A stretch of DNA of 64,000 nt from Cohnella faecalis (GCF_003570905.1 NZ_QXJM01000027.1:365989-429988); one strand, 5' to 3'; positions 40,842 through 51,880 are shown, counted from the first letter of the stretch. A program made the numbers and translations. Notes: generated by a model from the letters alone, not told the origin.

Positions 40842-41828
40842 ATGCAATCGATTCCCGTCGGCATTCTCGGGACGGGCAAATACGCTCCCGAGCGCCGTTT
40901 AACGAATGAAGAACTGGCACAGACAGTCGATACGAACGACGAATGGATCGTTACCCGAACCGGGATCCGCGAGCGTCGGATCGCAAGCCCAGAGCAAGCG
41001 ACTTCCGATTTAGCCTACGAGGCGTCCATCCGGGCGCTCGAAGCGGCCGGCATTACTGCCGAGGAGCTTGATCTGATTATCGTGGCGACGATAACGCCGG
41101 ATATGTTTTTCCCGTCCACCGCTTGCTTGCTTCAAGAGAAGCTGGGCGCGAAAAAAGCGGCCGCGTTCGATTTGTCGGCTGCGTGCTCCGGATTTATTTA
41201 CGGCTTGGCGAACGCATCGGGGTTCATTGCGACCGGCATGTACCGGCACATTCTGGTCGTCGGGGCCGAATGCTTGTCGCGCATTACCGACTACACGGAC
41301 CGCAACACCTGTATTCTGTTCGGCGACGGCGCAGGCGCCGTCGTGCTCGGCCAAGTGCCGGAAGGCCGCGGCTTTCAAGCGTTCAAGCTTGGCGCGGACG
41401 GCTCCGGCGGCGAGCTGCTCCGTCTCTGCGGAGGGGGTTCACGCATGCCTTCGACCGAAGCGACGATTGCGGAACGCCGTCATTTTATCGAGATGAACGG
41501 GCGCGACGTCTTCAAATTCGCCGTGCGCGTCATGGGCAGTGCGGCCGAAGAAGCGCTCGCGATCGCAGGCAAAAGCAAGAACGACATCGATCTTCTTATT
41601 CCGCATCAAGCGAATATCCGAATTATTCAATCCGCGATCGAGCGGCTGGATTTGCCGGAAGAGAAGTGCATGATCAATCTGCACAAGTACGGCAACATGT
41701 CCGCGGCTTCCATTCCGCTGGCGCTCGCCGAAGCGGTGGAGGAAGGTCGCGTCAAGGACGGCGACTGCCTCGTTTTCGTCGGGTTCGGCGGCGGGTTGAC
41801 TTGGGGAGCATCGGTTCTTATTTGGTAA
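40842..41828 (+). CDS. fabH: Beta-ketoacyl-ACP synthase III
   Basis: 328 residues. Condenses a short acyl-CoA with malonyl-ACP to start each fatty acid chain; in this group it normally prefers branched primers. The triad is visible: Cys115 in AACSGFIYG, His255 in IPHQANIRI and Asn285 in YGNMSAASIP. The N-terminal GTGKYAPERRLTNEEL and C-terminal FVGFGGGLTWGA are typical. It sits in the FapR operon between plsX and fabD. Confidence 0.96.
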   Translation: MQSIPVGILGTGKYAPERRLTNEELAQTVDTNDEWIVTRTGIRERRIASPEQATSDLAYEASIRALEAAGITAEELDLIIVATITPDMFFPSTACLLQEKLGAKKAAAFDLSAACSGFIYGLANASGFIATGMYRHILVVGAECLSRITDYTDRNTCILFGDGAGAVVLGQVPEGRGFQAFKLGADGSGGELLRLCGGGSRMPSTEATIAERRHFIEMNGRDVFKFAVRVMGSAAEEALAIAGKSKNDIDLLIPHQANIRIIQSAIERLDLPEEKCMINLHKYGNMSAASIPLALAEAVEEGRVKDGDCLVFVGFGGGLTWGASVLIW

Positions 41829-41849
41829 CTCAGGAGGACTCATTCATCA

Positions 41850-42785
41850 ATGGGTAAAATCGCATTCGTATTTCCCGGTCAGGGAGCGCAAGCGGTCGGC
41901 ATGGGAAAGGACGCGTTCGACGCCGTCCAAGCTTCCAAGGCCGTATTCGACCAAGCCGACGAAGCGCTCGGCTTCGCGATCTCGAAGCTCAGCTTCGAAG
42001 GTCCCGAAGAGGAGCTTCGGCAGACGGCGAACACGCAGCCGGCATTGCTCGCGACCAGCATTGCGCTTCTTGAAGCGTACAAGTCCCAAGGAGTGCAGCC
42101 GGACTTTGTCGCAGGCCACAGCTTGGGCGAATACAGCGCGCTGGTGGCGGCGGGAGCGATCGCTTTCGATGACGCGATTCGTCTCGTCCGGTCGCGCGGC
42201 TTGTTTATGGAGCAAGCCGTTCCCGGCGGCGCCGGCGCGATGGCTGCCGTACTCGGGGCGGAGCGCGAGGCGCTTGACAACCTATGCCGGGATATTTCGG
42301 CGACAGGTGCACAAGTCGAGCTCGCTAACGTCAATAGTCCGGGACAAATCGTCGTCTCGGGCAGCGCGGCGGGAGTAGCGGCCGTCGGCGAGCGGGGCAA
42401 GGAAGCGGGGGCGAAGCGCGTCATTTCGCTGGAAGTGAGCGGGCCGTTCCATTCTTCGCTTATGCAGCCGGCTGCGGATCGGTTGTCCGAGGAGCTTGCG
42501 AAAGTAACGTTCAACGACGCCAAGATTCCCGTTGTAGCCAATGTGAACGCTATTGCGGTCACTTCCGGAGCGGAAATTCGCGAGCTTCTGGTCAAACAGG
42601 TAGTCTCTCCGGTTCTTTGGGAGGATACGATCCGCTATTTAATCGGCGAAGGAGTCGACACGTTCGTTGAAATCGGCTCCGGCACCGTACTCGCCGGCTT
42701 GATCAAAAAAATCGATAAATCCGTGCGGATCGTGTCGGTGAACACCGCCGCGGCCGCGCTCGCATCCGAATCGGTATCTTCCTGA
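41850..42785 (+). CDS. fabD: Malonyl-CoA:ACP transacylase
   Basis: 311 residues. Loads malonyl groups onto acyl carrier protein. [14 protein letters not shown] at the N-terminus, the nucleophile Ser91 in [14 protein letters not shown], and His201 in SGPFHSSLM are present. AGGAGG precedes the ATG. Tight spacing to fabH and fabG supports one operon. Confidence 0.96.
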   Translation: MGKIAFVFPGQGAQAVGMGKDAFDAVQASKAVFDQADEALGFAISKLSFEGPEEELRQTANTQPALLATSIALLEAYKSQGVQPDFVAGHSLGEYSALVAAGAIAFDDAIRLVRSRGLFMEQAVPGGAGAMAAVLGAEREALDNLCRDISATGAQVELANVNSPGQIVVSGSAAGVAAVGERGKEAGAKRVISLEVSGPFHSSLMQPAADRLSEELAKVTFNDAKIPVVANVNAIAVTSGAEIRELLVKQVVSPVLWEDTIRYLIGEGVDTFVEIGSGTVLAGLIKKIDKSVRIVSVNTAAAALASESVSS

Positions 42786-42832
42786 TTGGTCGCTACCGAC
42801 GAATCGGAGCGGATGGAAAGGGGCTTGTATCC

Positions 42833-43585
42833 ATGGCACATTGGGATCTTAGCGGCAAGTCCGCTCTCGTTACCGGCGCTTCCCGCGGAATCGGACGGGC
42901 TATCGCCATCGCGCTTGCTAAGGCAGGCGCGGACGTGGCGGTAAACTATGCGGGCAGCGAAGCGGCGGCTGCGGAGACGGTCAAGGCGATCGAAGCATTG
43001 GGCCGCAAGGCCATTCTCGTAAAGGCTAATGTGGGCAAGACGGCCGAATTCGACGAGATGGTCGCGAAGACGCTCGAAGCGTTCGGCAAGCTCGACATTC
43101 TCGTGAATAACGCTGGCATTACCCGTGACAACCTAATCATGCGAATGAAAGAAGAAGAGTTCGACGACGTCATCGAGACGAACCTGAAGGGCGTGTTCAA
43201 CGGCATCAAAGCCGTCACTCGTTCCATGATGAAGCAGCGTTACGGCCGCATTATCAACATTTCGTCGGTCGTGGGCTCGCTTGGCAATCCGGGGCAGGCT
43301 AACTACGTCGCCGCCAAAGCCGGCGTCATCGGCTTGACCAAATCCGCAGCCAGAGAGCTTGCCTCCCGGGGCATTACGGTCAATGCGGTCGCGCCCGGTT
43401 TCATCGAGACGGACATGACGGACAAGCTTACGGCCGAAATCCGCGAAAAGATGCTGACGGAAATTCCGCTCGGGCGGATGGGTCGTCCCGAAGAAATCGC
43501 CGAAGCCGTTCTGTACTTGGCTTCCGACGCTTCTTCGTACATGACGGGACAGACGCTCCACGTGGACGGCGGCATGTACATGTAA
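42833..43585 (+). CDS. fabG: 3-oxoacyl-ACP reductase
   Basis: 250 residues. NADPH-dependent reduction of 3-ketoacyl-ACP. Classical short-chain dehydrogenase: GASRGIG cofactor loop at 15-21, NNAG at 92-95, and the catalytic Ser145, Tyr158 and Lys162 (NYVAAKAG). [20 protein letters not shown] and the C-terminal [12 protein letters not shown] are typical of FabG rather than a generic SDR. Preceded by fabD, followed by acpP. Confidence 0.95.
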   Translation: MAHWDLSGKSALVTGASRGIGRAIAIALAKAGADVAVNYAGSEAAAAETVKAIEALGRKAILVKANVGKTAEFDEMVAKTLEAFGKLDILVNNAGITRDNLIMRMKEEEFDDVIETNLKGVFNGIKAVTRSMMKQRYGRIINISSVVGSLGNPGQANYVAAKAGVIGLTKSAARELASRGITVNAVAPGFIETDMTDKLTAEIREKMLTEIPLGRMGRPEEIAEAVLYLASDASSYMTGQTLHVDGGMYM

Positions 43586-43687
43586 TGTTATTCGGGTGCT
43601 CGGCGGCAGCGCGAAATGCCGACTTCCGCCGAGTATTTCAAGCTTTGGAACGCTCGTGACGCTATGGCTTTTTGTCCATGGTTCACG

Positions 43688-43693
43688 TATAAT
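43688..43693 (+). promoter_or_regulatory. Candidate -10 element upstream of acpP
   Basis: A perfect TATAAT lies 21 bases before the acpP start codon, but no good -35 is found at 16-18 bases and the leader would be very short. Could be coincidental. Confidence 0.3.
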
Positions 43694-43714
43694 ACGTTAA
43701 GGGAGGTGAACCGG

Positions 43715-43948
43715 ATGTCCGATGTTTATGATCGCGTAAAACGCATCGTCATTGAACGCCTGGGAGTGGAAGAGGCGGAAGTGACCGCCGAAGCATCCTT
43801 CAAAGACGACTTGGGCGCTGACTCTCTCGACGTGGTTGAGCTCGTGATGGAACTCGAAGACGAATTCGACTTGGAGATTTCCGACGAGGATGCAGAGAAG
43901 ATCACAACGGTGGGAGAAGTCGTAAATTACATACAATCTCATGCCTAA
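43715..43948 (+). CDS. acpP: Acyl carrier protein
   Basis: 77 residues. Carries growing acyl chains on a phosphopantetheine arm attached to Ser37 of [10 protein letters not shown]. The acidic helices ([36 protein letters not shown]) are standard. GGGAGGTGAA precedes the ATG; longer in-frame starts lack a site. Confidence 0.97.
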   Translation: MSDVYDRVKRIVIERLGVEEAEVTAEASFKDDLGADSLDVVELVMELEDEFDLEISDEDAEKITTVGEVVNYIQSHA

Positions 43949-43959
43949 TGATCTAACGG

Positions 43960-43980
43960 GTCCCGTTCGCAAGACGGGAC
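43960..43980 (+). other. Hairpin between acpP and fabF
   Basis: GTCCCGT pairs perfectly with ACGGGAC around a seven-base loop. No T-run follows directly, so it may stabilise or process the abundant acpP transcript, or attenuate fabF. Confidence 0.45.
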
Positions 43981-44026
43981 TTCGCCACATTTTAGCGTCT
44001 TTTAACCTTAAGAGGTGAGTATCGTT

Positions 44027-45268
44027 TTGACACATCGCGTTGTAATAACCGGGATGGGGGTCGTTACCTCTCTCGGTACTGATCTAAATACGTTTTGGGA
44101 TAACATTCTGGCCGGCAAATCCGGCGTGAGCCTCATCGAAGCTTTCGATACGGCGGACTACACGACGAAGATCGCAGCGGAAGTGAAGAACTTCAGCGCG
44201 GAATCGTTCGGCGTGGACAAGAAGACGACCCGCAAGATGGATCGCTTCGTTCAGTTCGGCGCGGCTGCCAGCTTGATGGCGATCAAGGACTCCGGTCTGG
44301 AAATCGGCGTGAACTCAGACCCGGAGCGAGTCGGCGTCAGTGTCGGCTCTGGCATCGGCGGTCTCGGTACGTGGGAAGACCAGCATACGATTCTGATGGA
44401 AAAAGGACCGCGGCGCGTTAGCCCGTTCTTCATCCCGATGATGATCGCGAATATGGCGAGCGGCCAGATTTCGATGCTGACGGGCGCCAAAGGGCCGAAT
44501 ACGGCGACGGTGACCGCATGCGCGACTGGTACCCATTCCATCGGCGACTCTTTCAAGATGATTCAGCGAGGCGACGCGGATGCGATGATTTGCGGCGGCG
44601 CCGAAGCGACGATCCGTCCGATCGGCATGGCGGGCTTTTGCTCGATGAGAGCGATGAGCACCCGTAACGACGAGCCGGAGAAGGCGAGCCGTCCGTTCGA
44701 CGTCGACCGGGACGGGTTCGTCATGGGAGAAGGTTCCGGAGTGCTTATTCTGGAATCGCTGGAGCACGCTCAGAAGCGGGGCGCGCGCATTTACGCCGAA
44801 ATTATCGGCTACGGAATGAGCGGCGACGCATTCGATATGGTAGAGCCGGATCCGGACGGAGCGGCGCGTTGCATGAGCCGCGCCATTAAGGATGCGGGAA
44901 TTGCGCCGGAGGAAATCGGCTACGTCAACGCGCACGGCACGTCGACGCCGGTTGGAGATAAATCGGAGACGACCGCTCTTAAGAAGACGTTCGGAGAATA
45001 CGCTTACAAGCTTGCCGTAAGCTCGACGAAGTCGATGACCGGGCATTTGCTCGGCGCGGCGGGCGGCGTTGAAGCCGTTATTCTCGCTTTGTCTTTGCGG
45101 GATGGCATATTGCCTCCGACGATCAATCTCGACAATCAGGATCCGGAGCTCGATCTCGATTACGTTCCGAACGTTCCGCGCAAAGCCGACGTCTCGATAG
45201 CGCTGTCGAATTCCTTCGGATTCGGCGGTCACAACGCCACGATCATCATGCGCAAATACGATGCCTAA
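44027..45268 (+). CDS. fabF: Beta-ketoacyl-ACP synthase II
   Basis: About 413 residues. Elongates acyl-ACP by two carbons. The catalytic set is Cys165 (TACATGTHSIG), His303 (NAHGTSTPVGD) and His340 (KSMTGHLLGAAGG). I chose TTG 44027 because AGAGGTGA lies about 9 bases upstream and the protein then starts THRVVITGMGVVTSLG, the usual N-terminus; GTG 44015 overlaps that same site. Followed by a very stable terminator. Confidence 0.95.
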   Translation: MTHRVVITGMGVVTSLGTDLNTFWDNILAGKSGVSLIEAFDTADYTTKIAAEVKNFSAESFGVDKKTTRKMDRFVQFGAAASLMAIKDSGLEIGVNSDPERVGVSVGSGIGGLGTWEDQHTILMEKGPRRVSPFFIPMMIANMASGQISMLTGAKGPNTATVTACATGTHSIGDSFKMIQRGDADAMICGGAEATIRPIGMAGFCSMRAMSTRNDEPEKASRPFDVDRDGFVMGEGSGVLILESLEHAQKRGARIYAEIIGYGMSGDAFDMVEPDPDGAARCMSRAIKDAGIAPEEIGYVNAHGTSTPVGDKSETTALKKTFGEYAYKLAVSSTKSMTGHLLGAAGGVEAVILALSLRDGILPPTINLDNQDPELDLDYVPNVPRKADVSIALSNSFGFGGHNATIIMRKYDA

Positions 45269-45285
45269 TCGGCGAGTATGAAGTC

Positions 45286-45322
45286 GACGCAGGCGGCACC
45301 TGCCGCCTGCGTCATCTTTTTT
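45286..45322 (+). terminator. Strong terminator after fabF
   Basis: A perfect 13-bp stem (GACGCAGGCGGCA with TGCCGCCTGCGTC), two-base loop, then ATC and six T. It separates the fab operon from rnc-smc-ftsY, although no obvious new promoter is seen before rnc. Confidence 0.92.
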
Positions 45323-45347
45323 ATGAACGGAAAACGAGGTGAAGGAA

Positions 45348-46088
45348 ATGAAGGAAGCGGACTCTTTTCGCCGATTGCAGGATCGCGCGGGAGTTTCTTT
45401 CGGCAATGCGAGCTTGCTTCGGCAAGCGTTCACGCATACGTCGTATGTTAACGAGCATCGCGGAGCGCGAACCGAGGATAATGAACGGCTTGAATTTTTG
45501 GGAGATGCCGTACTGCAAATTACCGTCTCGGAATATTTGTACCGCTCATATCCGCATCGTCCCGAAGGGGAGTTGACGCGGCTGCGGGCGAGCATCGTAT
45601 GCGAGCCGTCGCTTGTCCGTTTTGCCGAGGCGCTCGAATTCGGGCAGGTCGTGCTGCTCGGCAAAGGGGAGGAGCAAACGGGAGGCCGAACGCGGCCGTC
45701 CTTGCTGGCGGACGCATTCGAAGCGTTCGTCGGCGCTCTCTATTTGGATCAAGGGATTGAAGCCGTCAGAGTTTTTCTCGAGCGGCATATGTTTCCTCAG
45801 TTGCCGGAGGGCGGACAGGCTCCGCTCAAGGATTTCAAGACGGAGCTGCAGGAGAAGGTCCAGCAGCTCGTGCTCGGCCCGCTCGATTATCGAATTGTGG
45901 AAGAGCGGGGACCGGCCCATGACAGGGAGTTCGTCGCTGTCGTCCAGATCGGCGAGAAGAGGCTCGGCCAAGGAATCGGCCGTTCGAAGAAGGAAGCCGA
46001 GCAGCAAGCGGCTTGCCAAGCATTAGGTACGCTTGCGACGGACGGAAATTCGAATGGAATGACAATTAACGAGCGGCGACCGGGGTGA
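45348..46088 (+). CDS. rnc: Ribonuclease III
   Basis: 246 residues. Cleaves double-stranded RNA in rRNA maturation and mRNA decay. The RNase III signature NERLEFLGDAVLQ is at about 45-57, with the second acidic site in LLADAFEAFVGALYLD. The C-terminal double-stranded RNA-binding domain spans about 165-235 (DFKTELQEKVQQL, GIGRSKKEAEQQAACQAL). ATG 45348 follows GAGGTGAAGG. Directly precedes smc, as in Bacillus. Confidence 0.96.
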   Translation: MKEADSFRRLQDRAGVSFGNASLLRQAFTHTSYVNEHRGARTEDNERLEFLGDAVLQITVSEYLYRSYPHRPEGELTRLRASIVCEPSLVRFAEALEFGQVVLLGKGEEQTGGRTRPSLLADAFEAFVGALYLDQGIEAVRVFLERHMFPQLPEGGQAPLKDFKTELQEKVQQLVLGPLDYRIVEERGPAHDREFVAVVQIGEKRLGQGIGRSKKEAEQQAACQALGTLATDGNSNGMTINERRPG

Positions 46089-46097
46089 CAACTGACC

Positions 46098-49000
46098 ATG
46101 TTTTTGAAACGTATCGAGCTGGCCGGCTTCAAATCGTTCGCGGATCGAACCGAGCTGGAATTCGGCCGTGGCATTACCGCCGTCGTCGGACCGAACGGCA
46201 GCGGCAAAAGCAACATATCCGACGGAATTCGCTGGGTGCTGGGGGAACAAAGCGCCAAGTCTTTGCGCGGCGGCAATATGCAGGACGTTATTTTCGCGGG
46301 AAGCGATTCGCGCAAGGCGGTTAACTTCGGCGAGGTGTCTTTGACGCTGGACAACGCCGACAAGGCGCTGCCGCTCGAATTCAGCGAAGTGACCGTCACC
46401 AGGCGTGTCCATCGCAGCGGGGAAAGCGAATATTTGATCAACAAGCAGCCGTGCCGTCTCAAGGATATTACCGAGCTGTTCATGGATACGGGATTGGAAG
46501 AGAAGCGTATTCCATCATCGGGCAAGGACGTATCGAGGAGATTCTCAGTACTCGCTCGGAGGATCGCCGCGGCATTTTCGAGGAAGCATCCGGTATCGTC
46601 AAATACAAGAGCAGGAAAAAGGAAGCGTCGAAGAAGCTGGAGGAAACCGAGGGCAATCTGCTGAGGATCCACGATCTTGTCTCCGAGCTTGAGGGGCAGA
46701 TCGGTCCGTTGCGCCGGCAGTCGGAAAAAGCGGAGACGTTCAAGACGCTGAAGGAAGATCTCAAGCAAAAGGAAATCGCCCTCTACGTCCACCAAATCGA
46801 AGGGGTGCACACTGCTTGGGCGCAGACGCAAGAGAAGCTTGCCGCCCTGCGGGACGAGCAGACCGCTCTTTCCACTTTCGTAAGCTCTCACGATGCGATA
46901 TTGGAAGAAGACCGTCAAGCGTTGCTGAGGCTTGAGGAGACTCTCGAACGGCTGCAGGACGAGCTGCTTCGGTGCAGCGAAGAGACGGAAAAAACGGAAG
47001 GGTACGGAGAGCTGCTCGGAGAAAGAAGCGCGAATCTGAAGCGCAACCGTGAAGGGTTGACGGAGTCGTTGACGGCGGCCGAAAGCCGTCTTGCGGAAGT
47101 ATCCGCCGAGGAGGAAGTGCTCCGGGACAAGCGCGTCAAGCTTCGGGACGAGCTGACGGGAATGACCGGCACGCTCGGCTTGGAAGAAGAGAAGCTGGCG
47201 CTCGCGGACGGAAGCACCGAAGCGGAAGACCGGCTTAAAGCCGAATTGTTCGAAACGATGAACGCAATGGCGCAAGCCCGCAACGACATTCGCTACGGCG
47301 AAGGCCAACGCGAGGTGCTGGAGCGCCGGATGGGGCGAGTCGTCGAGGACGAAGCCAAATGGCGGGAGCATTCGGAAGGGTTGGCTGTGCGCCGTTCCGA
47401 GCTGGATGAACGGTTCGAGGCGGTAACCCGGGCGTTGACCGACGTGCGCGACCGTTATGTGTCGGAAGGCGTACGTTCCGGCGAAGTGCAGCGCAAGCTG
47501 GAGGAAGCGCAGGGAGCTGCGCGGCGTTTCGAGCAAAAGCGGGAATCGCTCGTGTCGCGGCGCGATACGATCAAGGAATTGCAAAATGACTACGACGGGT
47601 TCCAGCATGGCGTACGCGAAGTGCTCAAGGCTTCCAAGCGAGGGACGATGCACGGCGTTCACGGTGCCGTCGCCGAGCTGGTTCGGGTTCCGGCGGCGCT
47701 GGAGACGGCCATGGAGACGGCGCTTGGCGGCGCTCTGCAAAATATCGTCATGGAAGACGAGAAAGCGTCCCGCGCCGCAATTGCTTACTTGAAGCAGCGG
47801 CAAGGCGGCCGCGCGACGTTCCTTCCTCTCGACGTTATGCGAGCGAGAAATTTGGGCGAAAGCGACCGGCGCGTACTGGAGCAGACGGAAGGATTCGTCG
47901 GCATCGCTTCCGAGCTTGTCGGCTTTGAGCCGCGCTATGCGGGCATTTTCGGCAATTTGCTCGGCAACGTGCTGATCGCCGAAGCGCTGGAGCAGGCTAA
48001 CAAGATCGCTTCGCGGCTCCAATATCGTTACCGCGTCGTAACTCGCGACGGGGACGTCGTCAACCCGGGCGGATCGATGACGGGCGGCAGCGTGCAGAAA
48101 AAGTCGTCGAGTTTGCTCGGCCGCCAGCGGCAATTGGACGAGCTGGAACGCGAAATCGCCGACACCGAAGCGGCTAAAATCGCCGCAAGAGCCGAAGTCG
48201 ACGACTTGAAAAAAGAGCTGGCCGAAGTCGCTCAAAATATCGAGCAGCTGCGCGAAGCGGGCGAACGCGAGCGAATGAACGAGCAGCAGGTCGCGGCGGA
48301 ACGCCAACAGCTTAAGCACGAGGAGAACCAGCTTGAAGAGCAACGCGCATCGGTAGCTGGGGAACGAGCCGCATTCGCGACCGAAGCCGGGGAGCTCGAT
48401 GCTTTGCGGGAAGCGGCCGAAAATCGCCTTAAGCAGCACTCGGAGGAAGAGCAGAAGCTGCAAAACCGGATTCGCGAAGCGGAGGAGCTGCGCAAGCGAA
48501 GCCAATCCGAGAAGGAAGAGCTTCAAAGCGCGCTTACCGATCTGAAAATAGCGATTGCCCGGATGGAACAGGATTTGAGCTCCGTCGAGGAACAATCGGG
48601 TCGTATTCGTTCCGAACGGACGAGATTGGTTGCCGAATGCGGAACGCTTCGGGAATCGCTTGAGCAGAACGCGGCGGAGACGTCCCGGACGAACGAGGAA
48701 TCCGTCAGCCAGAAGGAACGGATTAACGAGCTGCGGTTGCAAAAACAAGGCTTGACCGAGCAAATCGAGTTCAAGCGGACCGATCGGGCGGAAAGACTGC
48801 GCGATCTCGAACGCAAGGAAGGCGAGACGAAGGAGCAGCGGGCGAAGCTGAAAGCGGCGGAGGAAAGCTTGCGAATGTCCGAAATCGCCGAAGGCCGTCT
48901 CGACGTCGAGCTGGACAACCTGCTTCGGAAGCTGAGCGAGGAGTACGAAATCAGCTTTGAGCTTGCGAAAGAGCGATACCCCGTGCCGGAAGATGTTCTC

Positions 49001-49669
49001 GCATCCCAGAACGAGGTGCGCGATATGAAGCGGAAGATTTCCGCGCTTGGCGACGTCAATCTCGGAGCTATCGAGGAATTCAAGCGTGTAAGCGAACGCT
49101 ACGAGTTTTTGTCCGGCCAAGAGAAGGATCTTTTGGACGCGAAGGCGAAGCTTCACGGCATTATTCGCGAGATGGACGAGGAGATGTCGCGGCGGTTCAA
49201 TACGACGTTCGAAGAAATCCGCAAACATTTTGTCGTCGTTTTCTCTCGGATGTTCGGAGGAGGCCGGGCGGATCTGGTGCTCAGCGAACCGGACAAGCCG
49301 CTTGATACGGGTATCGATATTACCGCGCAGCCGCCGGGCAAAAAGCTGCAAAACCTGCAGCTGCTATCCGGTGGAGAGCGCGCTTTGACGGCGATTGCCC
49401 TATTATTCGCGATTCTGAACGTAAAGCCGGTTCCTTTCTGCGTGCTTGACGAAGTCGAGGCCGCTTTGGACGAGGCGAATGTGGCGCGGTATGCCCAATA
49501 CATGCGCGAATTCAGCGAATCTACGCAATTCATTGTCGTTACTCACCGCAAAGGAACGATGGAGGAAGCCGATCGGCTGTACGGCGTAACGATGGAAGAG
49601 GGCGGTGTATCGAAGCTAGTCTCCGTTCAGCTTGAGGACGAAGCGGAAATCATGGGAGTAACGGCGTAA
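46098..49669 (+). CDS. smc: Chromosome segregation ATPase SMC (one frameshift)
   Basis: 1190 residues after repair of one missing G near 46496 (MDTGL should run on as GREAYSIIGQGRIEEIL). Core of the condensin complex with ScpA and ScpB. Walker A GPNGSGKSN at 31-39, long coiled coils at about 165-500 and 670-1000, a hinge around AAIAYLKQRQGGRATFLPLD, then signature LLSGGERALTAIALLFAI and Walker B FCVLDEVEAALDEANV. The length equals that of intact SMC proteins, so the frameshift is a sequencing error: the gene is needed for normal growth. Starts nine bases after rnc. Confidence 0.95.
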
Positions 49670-49751
49670 TGCCTGCCCTAACCTAATAGAAGAGAGAACG
49701 ATGCCCGTTGCCGTTTGGCCTGCGGCGGGCTCGGGTTGGAGGAAACGTGGA

Positions 49752-50761
49752 ATGAGCTTTTTCAAGAGATTGAAGGAAAGCATAGCTTCCAAGACGGAAG
49801 CGGTAACGAACAAGTTCAAGGAAGGGTTGTCCAAGACTCGCTCCGCTTTCGTGGAACGGGTGGAGGAGCTCATCTTCCGGCGCAAAAAAATCGACGAAGC
49901 TTTTTTCGAGGAGCTGGAGGAGATTTTGATTGGCGCCGACGTTGGCGTCAATACGGTTATGGAGCTTATTGACGAGCTGCGCGCGGAAGTGAAAAAACGG
50001 AAAATCGAGGAAGCCTCCGAGCTGCAGCCGATACTGTCCGAAAAATTGGTTAATATGCTGCGTGGCAATGGCGAGGATACGGGGCTGCGGAGCAATCCGG
50101 ACGGCGGCATTACGGTCATTCTGTTCGTCGGTGTCAACGGCGTCGGCAAAACGACGACGATCGGAAAGCTAGCTTGGCGCTACAAGCAGGAGGGAAAATC
50201 GGTTCTGCTGGCGGCTGGCGATACGTTCCGCGCCGGGGCGATCGAACAGCTTGAGGTATGGGGACAGCGCGTCGGCGTGGACGTTATTCGTCAGGAATCC
50301 GGCTCCGACCCTGCGGCGGTTATGTACGATGCCGTTAAAGCGGCGAAGCAGCGGAACGTCGACGTCCTGCTGTGCGACACGGCCGGAAGGCTCCAGAACA
50401 AAGTGAATTTGATGGAGGAGCTCGCAAAAATTCACCGTGTCATTCAACGCGAAATTCCCGGCGCTCCTCACGAAACGTTGCTCGTTCTCGACGCCGCGAC
50501 GGGCCAGAATGCGCTTCAGCAAGCGAAGCTGTTCGGCGAGAAAAGCGGCGTGACCGGCCTCGTGCTGACTAAGCTCGACGGCACGGCCAAGGGCGGCATC
50601 GTTATTGCGATCCGCAACGAGATGTCGCTGCCCGTCAAATTCGTCGGACTTGGCGAGAAGATGGACGATCTTCAACAATTCGACCCGAGCAATTCGTGCA
50701 TGCGCTATTCTCGGGCGTCGCCAGCACCCAGGAAGCTGCGGACGACGAACAAACCGAATAG
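49752..50761 (+). CDS. ftsY: Signal recognition particle receptor FtsY (one frameshift)
   Basis: About 336 residues with one base restored near 50687; the last segment then reads DPEQFVHALFSGVASTQEAA and stops at 50761. SRP-receptor GTPase that targets membrane proteins. N domain MSFFKRLKESIASKTEAV onward; G1 GVNGVGKTT at 127-135, DTFRAGAIEQL, DTAGR at 209-213, TKLDG at 273-277, GLGEKMDDLQ near 299-308. ATG 49752 follows GGAGG. The gene is essential, so the break is a sequencing error. In most relatives ylxM and ffh follow; here a tandem array and a catabolic cluster occupy that slot. Confidence 0.95.
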
Positions 50762-50777
50762 AAGAAGGATAGTTAAC

Positions 50778-50817
50778 GACCGGCGGAGCATTAGCTCCTG
50801 TCCGGTCTTTTTTTTTT
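50778..50817 (+). terminator. ftsY terminator
   Basis: GACCGG/CCGGTC outer stem, GGAGC/GCTCC inner stem, then ten T. Confidence 0.9.
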
Positions 50818-50834
50818 GTTTTTAGAATGTGTGG

Positions 50835-51880
50835 TGAACCCCAATAGCCCGTCCACAGCCAGTTAAACGCACCACTCGAAAGTGTGCAACCCCCAGTAGC
50901 CCACCCGCCGCCGGTTAAACGCACCAATCGAGAGTGTGCAACCCCCAGTAGCCCACCCACAGACGGTTAATCGCACCAATCGAGAGTGTGCGAACCCAAT
51001 AGCCCACCCACAGCCGGTTACTCAAACCAATCGAGAATGTGCAACCCCCAGTAGCCCACCTACAGACGGTTAATCGCACCAATCGAGAGCGCGCAACCCC
51101 CAGTAGCCCACCCACAGACGGTTAATCGCACCAATCGAGAGTGTGCGAACCCAATAGCCCACCCACAGCCGGTTACTCAAACCAATCTCGAATGTGCAAC
51201 CCCAGTAGCCCACCCACAGACGGTTAATCGCACCAATCGAGAGCGCGCAAACCCAGTAGCCCACCCACAGACGGTTAATCGCACCAATCGAGAGTGTGCG
51301 AACCCAATAGCCCACCCACAGCCGGTTACTCAAACCAATCGAGAATGTGCAACCCCCAGTAGCCCACCTACAGACGGTTAATCGCACCAATCGAGAGCGC
51401 GCAACCCCAGTAGCCCACCCACAGACGGTTAATCGCACCAATCGAGAGTGTGCGAACCCAATAGCCCACCCACAGCCGGTTACTCAAACCAATCTCGAAT
51501 GTGCAACCCCCAGTAGCCCACCCACAGACGGTTAATCGCACCAATCGAGAGCGCGCAAACCCAGTAGCCCACCACAGACGGTTAATCGCACCAATCGAGA
51601 GTGTGCGAACCCAATAGCCCACCCACAGACGGTTAATCGCACCAATCGAGAGCGCGCGAACCCAATAGCCCACCCACAGCCGGTTACTCAAACCAATCTC
51701 GAATGTGCAACCCCAGTAGCCCCCCACAGACGGTTAATCGCACCAATCGAGAGCGCGCAAACCCAGTAGCCCCCCACATACGGTTAATCGCACCAATCGA
51801 GAGCGCGCGACCCAGTAGCCCGCCCACAGCCGGTTAAACACACCAATCGAGAGTGTTCAGCCCCAGTAGCCGGCCACAGT
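50835..51880. repeat. Tandem array of about twenty 51-52 bp units
   Basis: I count about 20 units of the form AGTAGCCCACCCACAGACGG, then TTAATCGCACCAATCGAGAG, then TGTGCGAACCC. Three variant types alternate (ending GTGTGCGA; with CCGGTTACTCAAA; ending GCGCGCAA). The CCGGTTACT type itself alternates between ATCGAGAATG and ATCTCGAATG, giving a higher-order period of six units (about 308 bp; units 4-9 resemble 10-15). Terminal units are more divergent. Since 51 is 3 x 17, the minus strand stays open and reads IGAINRLWVGYW repeats, but length changes in the C-runs break the frame and no start site is seen. Function unknown. Confidence 0.9.

Noticed and set aside
45887..49351. Minus-strand frame of 1154 codons opposite smc
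   Set aside because: Composition-driven shadow of smc in GC-rich DNA; no recognisable domain and no ribosome site.
50915..51727. Minus-strand protein with 17-residue WVGYW repeats
   Set aside because: Any 51-base unit without a stop stays open. Frames change with C-run length, and there is no ribosome site or stable start.
50835..51880. CRISPR array
   Set aside because: Units are contiguous with no unique spacers, the whole 51-52 bp repeats, and no cas genes are nearby.
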